The notes under the pieces are model-generated. The model worked only from the letters and a program-made list of their open reading frames with translations. It was not told the origin of the DNA and ran no database searches. Below are positions 57,050 to 64,000 of a stretch of 64,000 nt of DNA, in pieces. How positions within the stretch are numbered: the first letter of the stretch is position 1; each line of letters begins with the position of its first letter. Where the stretch lies: positions 5,002 to 69,001 of the forward strand of contig JAKUCV010002506.1 of assembly GCA_028386065.3 (NCBI GenBank). The letters run 5' to 3'. The stretch comes from Turnera subulata (Eukaryota > Streptophyta > Magnoliopsida > Malpighiales > Passifloraceae). Position numbers and translations under genes: made by a program.

Positions 57050-59047
57050 GGGAAAAGCCCACCGGGAGTCCTATAACTTATTTCCAAATCCCATTTGAGT
57101 CCTATAATTCTTAAACGATCTATTGGAGTCCTATAACATTCCAAAACATTACCAAAGAAGTCCCCGTCCATCTTTCCGTTAAATTTTCTGTTATCTTTAA
57201 GAACTTTTAGTCCTTATAAGTATACATAATATTATTTTACTCCTTCAAATTTTCAAAAGTTTTTGTTTGAATCCTTAAAAAAATAATAAAAAATAAGAAA
57301 GGAGGACTCAAACCACTAAATGCACATTATTACATATATTAGATTTTAAGGTTACGAATTTAGGATAAAAAATGAAGTAGTAAGCCAAACATACTAAATC
57401 CTAACATCGTAAATTGTAAACCCCAAAACCAAAAGCACCAAATTCAGAAATTTTAAATTTTATATCATAAATCTCTAAATTTTAAATCTTAAAAACCTTA
57501 AACACTAAACCATACATCCTAAAATCCTAAATTCTAAAACCAAAACCCTAAATTCTAATCTCTAAAAATCTTAAACCCTCATTCTTATATCGTAAACCCT
57601 AAAAACCAAAAACTTTAAATTCTAAACCCAAAAATATTAAAACACTAAATCCTAAATTCTAAATCCTAAACCTCAAAATATTAAATCTTATACTCTAAAA
57701 ACTCAAACACTAAACCCTAAAATCCTTAACTTCATATCATAGACCTCTAAACTCTAAATCCTAAAAAACTCAAATCCTAATCTTTAAACCCTAATAACCT
57801 AAAATCCTAAACTTTAAATCCCAAAATTTTAAACCCTAAACCCTAAACCCTAAATTCTTATCCAAAAAATATTAAACCCCTAATCATAAAAAACCTTAAA
57901 ACCTACACCCTAACACCCTAAACCTTAAACCCTAAACCCTAAATCCAAACCCTAAACCCTAAATTCTAAAATCCTAAACCCTACAGCTTAAACCCTAAAC
58001 CCTAAAATCCTAAACCATAAAACCATAAAACCCTAAAACCCTAAAACCCTAAACCATAAAACCATAAAACACTAAAACCCTAAGGTTTTTTAGGGTTTAG
58101 GGTTTAAGCTGTAGGGTTTAGGGTTTTAGAATTTAGGGTTTAGGGTTTGGATTTAGGGTTTAGGGTTTAAGGTTTAGGGTGTTAGGGTGTAGGTTTTAAG
58201 GTTTTTTATGATTAGGGGTTTAATATTTTTTGGATAAGAATTTAGGGTTTAGGGTTTAGGGTTTAAAATTTTGGGATTTAAAGTTTAGGATTTTAGGTTA
58301 TTAGGGTTTAAAGATTAGGATTTGAGTTTTTTAGGATTTAGAGTTTAGAGGTCTATGATATGAAGTTAAGGATTTTAGGGTTTAGTGTTTTGAGTTTTTA
58401 GAGTATAAGATTTAATATTTTGAGGTTTAGGATTTAGAATTTAGGATTTAGTGTTTTAATATTTTTGGGTTTAGAATTTAAAGTTTTTGGTTTTTAGGGT
58501 TTACGATATAAGAATGAGGGTTTAAGATTTTTAAAGATTAGAATTTAGGGTTTTGGTTTTAGAATTTAGGATTTTAGGATGTATGGTTTAGTGTTTAAGG
58601 TTTTTAAGATTTAAAATTTAGAGATTTATGATATAAAATTTAAAATTTCTGAATTTGGTGCTTTTGGTTTTGGGGTTTAGAATTTACGATGTTAGGATTT
58701 AGTATGTTTGGCTTACTACTTCATTTTTTTATCCTAAATTCGTAACCTTAAAATCTAATATATGTAATAATGTGCATTTAGTGGTTTGAGTCCTCTTTTT
58801 TTATTTTTTATTATTTTTAAAAGGATTCAAATAAAAAATTTTGAAAATTTTATGGACTAAAATAATATTATGTATACTTATAGGGACTAAAAGTTCTTAA
58901 AGATAACAGAAAATTTAACGGAAAGATGGACGGGGACTTCTTTGGTAATGTTTTGGAATGTTATAGGACTCCAATAGATCGTTTAAGAGTTATAGGACTC
59001 AAATGGGATTTGGAAATAAGTTATAGGACTCCCGGTGGGCTTTTCCC
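57050..59047. mobile_element. Mutator-like foldback element: 2 kb palindrome of telomere-like repeats
   Basis: The ends are GGGAAAAGCCCACCGGGAG and its exact complement. Direct repeats GTAGATTCGT flank it at 57040-57049 and 59048-59057, the 9-11 bp typical of Mutator-like elements. The arms, nearly 1 kb each, mirror each other with only a few bases of length difference: CTACAGCTTA at 57981 pairs with 58114, while the ends pair 57050 with 59047. The outer ~200 bp is unique sequence (GAGTCCTATAACTTATTTCC). The inner part is degenerate CCCTAAA on the left and TTTAGGG on the right, with a short loop near 58010-58085. There is no transposase. It is a non-autonomous hairpin element. Confidence 0.85.
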
Positions 59048-59061
59048 GTAGATTCGTACAC

Positions 59062-60400
59062 ATGAGTATTTTCGCGGATTCGTCCTTGTCGGTGGCGCCC
59101 GAGGATGATCGCACCACCAAGAAGGTGCGAAATAGGGATGAAATTCTTGTAACCCCGATGGAGGCGGATGATCTAGAAGTGGCAGGAGCGGCGGTCCACC
59201 AGGAGAGGGTAATTGTGCAACAGGGTCTCCCCGAGGAGCAACAAGGGACGACAATTGAGCAACAGTGTCTTCTAGAGGAGCAGCAGACGGAGGCTATGGC
59301 GGCGGCCCATCGTTTTGATTTTTCGAGAAATCTTGACGAATCAACGATCTGGAGTAGCACAAGACTTACTTGTGACAAAGGAGGATGTGGAGGTGGAGTG
59401 TAACGATGGCGATATTTCCTATGTGGCCGACAAGTTTGGTATGGCTGTGCGGCTGTCTGAGGCTTTCAAGGAAAGGTTAGAGAAACGTTGGGATTATACA
59501 GTAGTAGTCACGCTCCTTGGTAGGACGATTGGGTACCGTACCTTGTGTGCCCGGTTGCAAACTTTGTGGAAACCATCCCGACAGATGAAGGTTGTGGATG
59601 TAGAGGTTGATTTTTTCCTAGTTCGGCTTGACTATGAGGATGATTATTACCACTCTCTTGTTGATGGCCCTTGGGTCATCTTAGGACACGCTCTCTCTGT
59701 ACAACCTTGGAACTCCTCTTTTTGGGCCTCGGAGGGGCAGAGTTCGTAGGCGGTGATCTGGGCATGTTTTTTTACAGATTTTCCACCGTGCTGGTATAAC
59801 ACCCCATGTCCTCCATGCACTGGGTATTCTGGTTGGATGTGTTATGAAGGTGAATGCTAACACCAAGGGGGCAATACGAGGGATGTACACTCGTGTGGCG
59901 GTCGAAGTAGGTTTGACAAAGCCCTTATGAGAGACGGTGGAGTTTGATGATATGGATTTCAAGGATAGCTATGAGGGTTTACCGGCAGTGTGTTACACTT
60001 GCGGGAGCGTTGGTCATAGCCTCGCTTCTTTTCCCTCTTAGAGGATAACTAATCCTGGGACTGAGAGCTCCACGGCATTGCAGCACCCTCAAGGGGTCCC
60101 GAATCTGCTTCTCCGGGTGTTGGTGTTTCGATGAATGCTCCGCGGGCAAGTCGCTGCTGTAACCGTCAGCCGGAGGCTTCTCCAGTGCAACAACCAGGGG
60201 GTAGAGATTCCGATTTAGTGTTTTCAATTTCCCTAATTTCCAGGAGGCGAAGATTCAGGACAAGGTTGCTATTATTTCAAACTCGGGTCAACCGGTTGGC
60301 CCGTCTGGTTTGCCAGTGTCGGGGTAGGGAAGCGGGCTCGAGTGCCATCAGTTGGGCCAGCTAGGCCTGTAGTTTCGAGAAGTCTTGCCCCTTCCAACTT
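59062..60400 (+). pseudogene. LINE ORF1-like remnant (DUF4283 plus broken zinc knuckle)
   Basis: From ATG 59062 an acidic, Gln-rich N-terminus is followed, after a frameshift near 59315, by a DUF4283-type domain (KRWDYTVVVTLLGRTIGYRT, then DGPWVILGHALSVQPW). A TAG at 59747-59749 and more frameshifts follow. Conserved pieces continue: RGMYTRVAVEVGLTKPL and the knuckle CYTCGSVGHSLASF, whose last cysteine is Phe. The C-terminal part to about 60400 is a basic, Ser/Pro-rich stretch with stops. ORF1 proteins of plant LINEs bind RNA. This one is not functional. It is joined at about 60400 to ORF2 sequence running the other way. Confidence 0.7.
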
Positions 60401-60414
60401 GGGCCTGCCAGTCC

Positions 60415-61981
60415 TACATACCTGAAGGCAAAACAAACGTAGCTACAGGCTGGGAAATATCCTCTGCCAGTATAGGACCTGTGGCGAGAAGGTATAAAGG
60501 GCCCACTTCCTCCAACGAAGCATCCTCCCAGAACCTGACCGATAAACCATCACCAATTGCCCATTCGTGACCACCAAACACCCAAGGCCACACCTTTGAG
60601 AGATCATGCCACAAGGAAGAACAAGAGCCAAAAGAGATGGACTTCGAAATAGGTTGCATTAATCATAGATACTTGGCCCGAAGAACCCGAACCCATAACG
60701 AATTCAACGAGGCCACTAAGCCCCATCCCAATCTAGCGAACTAAGACAACCTACGCAAACTTAGCCCACCAGCAACTTTGGGGTTGGAGACAAGGCGCCA
60801 CAAGGCCAAATGAATCTCATGCTCCCCCTCAAAATAACCCTAAATAAAACCTCTACATTACTTATTCAAGTCCTTTACCAAAGCACTGAGGAGGAGGACG
60901 GCTTGCATGGTACACATGGTCAAGGCAGAAATAACAGACTGCGCCAAAGTCACACGTCTAGCAAAGGACAATAGCTGACCATGCCATAAAGAGAGGCGGC
61001 GAGCAACCCATTCATAAATCTCAGCATAATTACGTCCGGTAGCCAACCTATGGATTAACGGGACACCAGATACCTGCCCAAATCATCAGAAATAAGATAT
61101 CTTAGCCCACAATGGAATTGCCCACGCAAAGCAGATGGAACATTAGAGGAAAAAACATCTGGGTCTTATAAGTATCAACCTTCTGACTAGAACAAGAACA
61201 AAAAAGTTGCATGCAACTCCTGATAATCGAAATCTACTCTCATCAGCCTCAGGAAAAGGAACCATGTCGCCGGCAAAGAAAATATGGCAGAGAGGAGGAC
61301 CCCCGTGCCCAAGTGAAATGGATGACAAAGACCCGCCTGCACTAGATGATTGATCAACTGACTAAGACGCTCCAAGCATAGAACATAAAAATAAGGAGAA
61401 AGAAGATCGCCCTGCCGGACCCCTCATGAAAGGGGGGAGTAAGGGACCCATTCCATATAATCTGCATGTCGGTATTGGACACATGCTTTATAATTATATC
61501 CACCAAATGAGAGAGGAGCTCCACAACCATCAGAATCTCCCGGATAAAAGACCACCAAATACGGTCATATGCTTTCTCCAGATCTATCTTACTAGCAACA
61601 ATTCCTTTTTGACAACTGCGGAATCGTATAGTATGCATGACATCCTGCACAATGACAATATTATCAGTGATGTGCGGGTCGGGTATAAAGCTACACTATG
61701 CCGAAGCCAGCAAACTGTCCAACCACGGCTTCAAAAGGTTCACTATAACCTTCGTAAGAACCTTTTAAAGGACATTATATAGGCCAATAGGCCGAAACTG
61801 AGACATAAACTCAGGCTTGTCAACCTTGGGCAGCACAACCAAATTAATTTGGTTCTTGGTAGTGGACCAAGTTGAACCTGAAAACAACTCCTTAGTGAAT
61901 GCACAAACGACAGTCCCACCACTGCCCATTGCGATTGAAAAAACAGAGCATGACCATTCGGACCTGGCGCCATCAAGCGCC
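60415..61981 (-). pseudogene. LINE ORF2 reverse transcriptase remnant, inverted relative to ORF1
   Basis: On the minus strand, order is N to C from right to left. APGPNGHALFFQSQW comes first, then LVVLPKVDKPEFMSQFRPIG, then KGIVASKIDLEKAYDRI (about 61605-61555). The palm box reads FFAGDMVPF near 61275 (the usual FADD has its first Asp replaced by Gly), followed by SFARRVTLAQSVISAL and a zf-RVT-like AIGDGLSVRFWEDASLEE. Stops and frameshifts break it into about six pieces. The N-terminal endonuclease is not seen. The frame continues across a foldback insertion into 62368-62590. Confidence 0.8.
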
Positions 61982-62362
61982 TGTGAAGGCCCTCTCCCCG
62001 AGGGACCCACTATATTCAGGTATTGTTACATCACTCCCTCCACCCGATTAAATCCTTTACCATGCTGCAGCACTAGGGATTCGAACTCGGGACGTGATGC
62101 TTTTTATCCCCCTCAAGGAGAGCACCCTCACCAATTCAGCTACCATGCTGCAGCACTAGGGATTCGAACTCGGGACGTGATGCCTTTTATCCCCCTCAAT
62201 GCTGCTGAATTGGTGAAGGTGCTCTCCTTGAGGGGGATAAAAAGCATCACGTCCCGAGTTCAAATCCCTAGTGCTGCAGCATGGTAAAGGATTTAATCGG
62301 GCGGAGGGAGTGATGTAACAATACCTGAATATGGTGGGTCCCTCGGGGAGAGTGCCTTCACT
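61982..62362. mobile_element. tRNA-derived palindromic (foldback) element inside LINE ORF2
   Basis: The ends are inverted (TGTGAAGGCCCTCTCCCCG against its near complement at 62362), with GCGCC at 61977-61981 and 62363-62367. Each half holds RNA polymerase III-like boxes. On the minus strand these are an A box TAGCTGAATTGG (62142-62131) and a B box GAGTTCGAATCC (62088-62077) at tRNA spacing. On the plus strand the pair is GCTGAATTGG and GAGTTCAAATCC (about 62210-62272). A middle piece (62141-62193) repeats part of the left half directly. It resembles two head-to-head tRNA-derived SINE heads. The class is uncertain. Confidence 0.65.
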
Positions 62363-62367
62363 GCGCC

Positions 62368-62590
62368 AATACCAAAGAAGGCCTTAGTAATCTCCTCAAC
62401 AAAAAATGAAAAAGCTAATCTATGAATCACATCCGATGGTAGATGAGGAAAGAGGCCACAAAGTGGAAAAGACGGGGGAGCCGACTCAGTCTCTGCAAGC
62501 AATTTGGTATAAAACCGAGCTGCCCCTTTTATTCCCGCAACACAACAATAAAACTAAGATGTCGTCGAACTACAATCCTTGCATGACTTG
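62368..62590 (-). pseudogene. LINE ORF2, N-terminal side of the foldback insertion
   Basis: The minus strand encodes YTKLLAETESAPPSFP and SFFVEEITKAFFGIGA. This is the linker before the LINE reverse transcriptase (usual form EEIxxALFxMxxxKAPGPDGF), and it leads into the piece at 61981. One frame step is needed at the junction. Left-handed coding stops at about 62590, where unrelated sequence begins. Confidence 0.65.
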
Positions 62591-62904
62591 ATGTCTCGGG
62601 GTATGATACCCCATTTATGTTGTTTTTTCTGGGCATACTACCCCATGATTTGAGATGATCTTTTCTTAGGGCATGCTACCCCATGAAACTAGTTTTTTCA
62701 ATTCCCAGCCGCTGAGTTGATGACTAATGCGAAGACTTAACATACCTTGGGTTGGAACACCCTATGATTCGAAGAATACTCTTTCCCCTGTAATGCTGAG
62801 ATAGACTTCCAGGATGAGATTCCCTCATAATATCCAGTTGAGTCGATAACTAGTTGATGAATAGGTTGATGGTTAAGGTCGGTTCGCCCTCTCCTAACAC
62901 CATG
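62591..62904. repeat. fragment of Tat-type element internal sequence
   Basis: Three palindromes of the element B type (GGGGTATGATACCCC, GGGCATACTACCCC, GGGCATGCTACCCC, 62598-62683) and words such as GATGAGATTCCCTC mark this as a piece of a B/E-like internal region. No LTR ends or target duplications are seen at its borders. It separates the two LINE ORF2 copies. Confidence 0.55.
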
Positions 62905-63385
62905 AGAAGGTATAAAGGGCCCACTTCCTCCACCCAAGCATCCTCCCAGAACCTGACCGACAAACCATCACCAACTGCCCATTCGTAACCACCAAACACC
63001 AAAGGCCACACCTTTCAGAGATCATGCCACAAGGAAGAACAAGAGCCAAAAGAGATGGACTTCGAAATAGGTTGCACTAACCATAGACACTTGGCCCGAA
63101 GAACCCGAACCCATAACGAATTCAACGAGGCCACTAAGCCCCATCCCAATTTAGCAAACTAAGACAACATACACAAACTTAGCCCACCAGCAACTTTGGG
63201 GTTGCAGACAAGGCACCACAGGGCCAAATGAATCTCTTGCTACCCCTCACAAGAACCCTAAATAAAACCTCTACATTACTTATTCAAGTCCTTCACCAAG
63301 GCACTGAGGAGGAGGACGGCTAGTATGGTATACATGGGCAGGGCAGAAATAACAGACTGTGCCAAAGTCACACGTCTAGCAAAGG
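62905..63385 (-). pseudogene. second copy of the LINE ORF2 C-terminal part
   Basis: This is nearly the same as 60485-60963, in the same orientation, with a few percent differences. It starts at AGAAGGTATAAAGGGCCC and reaches FARRVTLAQSVISALPM. It is cut at 63385 by an LTR insertion. In the other copy the sequence continues as GCAAAGGACAATAGC, so AAAGG (63381-63385) should be the target duplication. Confidence 0.75.
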
Positions 63386-64000
63386 TGAAACACCCGTGTC
63401 CCAATTTTATAATAAAATACTTAAACTCATGGAAATTACCAAAATACCCCTGAAACCCAGGACACGAAACCCAATGCCAAACATTATCCAAAATCCTTAA
63501 TAAAATGATATGTCATAAACAATAAAATCAAACCGGCCTAACAAGCCATGAGTCAACCCGGCATCCTGCCAATACATCTTCAAATACCAAATCCCGGCAA
63601 CCCGCCGATAAAGTAATCAAAATCAAGATGACATCTCAACAAAATCCAATGCAGCGGAAGATGAAGATAAAATAAAAACAAAGTAAAAAAAAAAGAGATG
63701 CAAGTCGGCTCTATGGATCCAACCGGGAGAATAAGCACAGCTACCTGCTGAGATAACCACGTCCGTACTCTGGAAGGGTAGAAAGTGACTGCACGCTAAC
63801 TAAAAGTCTAAAAAACAACGTTGGCAATTATGTGAGTCGCCTACTCAGTGTGCAGTATAAATCTAATTATGTAGGTGTGCAAAAACAAGTTGAAAGGAAA
63901 GTAGAGAAACAAGACAAGTATGCAAACATACAACAACCAGTACTAACATGCCAAAGACATTCAAGCAACAGTTCATTATTCTCATCTGTTGTGTGATAAG
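63386..64000. mobile_element. LTR of the 15018-17992 family, inverted, cut by window edge
   Basis: It starts TGAAACACCCGTGTCCCAA, the complement of the end of the LTR at 17992 (TTGGGACACGGGCGTTTCA). Homology continues, for example GGATCCAACCGGG at 63714 against the GGATCC region near 17789. Only its first 615 bp are in the window, so it may be a solo LTR or part of a full element. Confidence 0.8.

Noticed and set aside
57300..58760. Chromosome end or interstitial telomere from TTTAGGG-like repeats
   Set aside because: The repeats are degenerate, form mirrored arms, and sit inside an element with defined ends and 10 bp target duplications.
59062..60400. ORF1 as a host DUF4283 gene
   Set aside because: Frameshifts and stops, a broken knuckle, and adjacency to LINE reverse transcriptase point to a LINE remnant.
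62065..62150. Functional tRNA gene on the minus strand with good A and B boxes
   Set aside because: It is part of a palindromic mobile unit with a second inverted copy, and the stem ends do not pair as a normal acceptor arm by eye.

Overview
The window is eudicot nuclear DNA from a large, repeat-rich genome. It holds one apparently intact host gene, a two-exon cytochrome P450 of CYP76A type (minus strand, 53793-56049). Nearly everything else is nested transposable elements: Tat-type Ty3/gypsy elements, Athila, probable Tekay-like LTRs, Ty1/copia, a Mutator-like foldback and broken LINE pieces. The dicot call rests on the P450 type, the Athila and Tat lineages and TTTAGGG-like repeats. I cannot name the species.

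Layout. 1-433: end of a copia LTR. 434-1389: 3' end of a Tat-type element (F), abutting a broken gag (1390-1720) of a minus-strand Tat-type element (C). 2456-3548: the primer site and half of the LTR of C, entered at GTCCG by plus-strand element B (5' LTR 3549-5305). 5922-34471: minus-strand element D, inside B, with TSD CACAT. D carries an antisense, decayed plant-mobile-domain gene (9316-11400). D also holds an Athila element (11583-22724, TSD CCGCC), itself holding a solo LTR (15018-17992, TSD TCATC), and a copia element (23886-31688, TSD ATCAT). The copia element splits a sense ORF of D.

At about 35055-35073 the sequence jumps back to the gag of C. From there to about 47675 it repeats the C/B composite already seen at 1463-5921 plus 34477-35054. 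This is a tandem duplication of an already nested repeat block, later hit differently in each copy. Copy 2 received element E (35870-43021, TSD GGGTC) and a copia solo LTR (44930-46431, TSD ATAAC), and lost about 1.1 kb at 47061. Element B ends at 51672 and the LTR of C at 52197. Another solo LTR (52460-53513, TSD TAGAG) lies just 3' of the P450 gene.

Right of the P450 gene is a 2.0 kb near-perfect palindrome of degenerate telomere-like repeats with 10 bp target duplications (57050-59047). It is followed by LINE ORF1 (plus strand) facing LINE ORF2 (minus strand), a tRNA-derived foldback inside ORF2, a second partial ORF2 copy, and the start of an inverted copy of the 15018-17992 LTR.

No complete, undamaged autonomous transposon is present. 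The most unusual features are four. First, a ~21-unit array of short palindromes (GGGCATAGCTGCCC type) in E, with two units carrying paired substitutions. Second, a GC-rich hairpin cluster (GACCGCC/GGCGGTC) before the TATA box of each Tat-type LTR that retains its U3, and also before the antisense mobile-domain gene in D. Third, the duplicated, five-level nest. Fourth, the telomere-like foldback element. Element boundaries come from LTR ends, primer sites and target duplications read by eye. Lineage names come from recognised motifs, not database searches.
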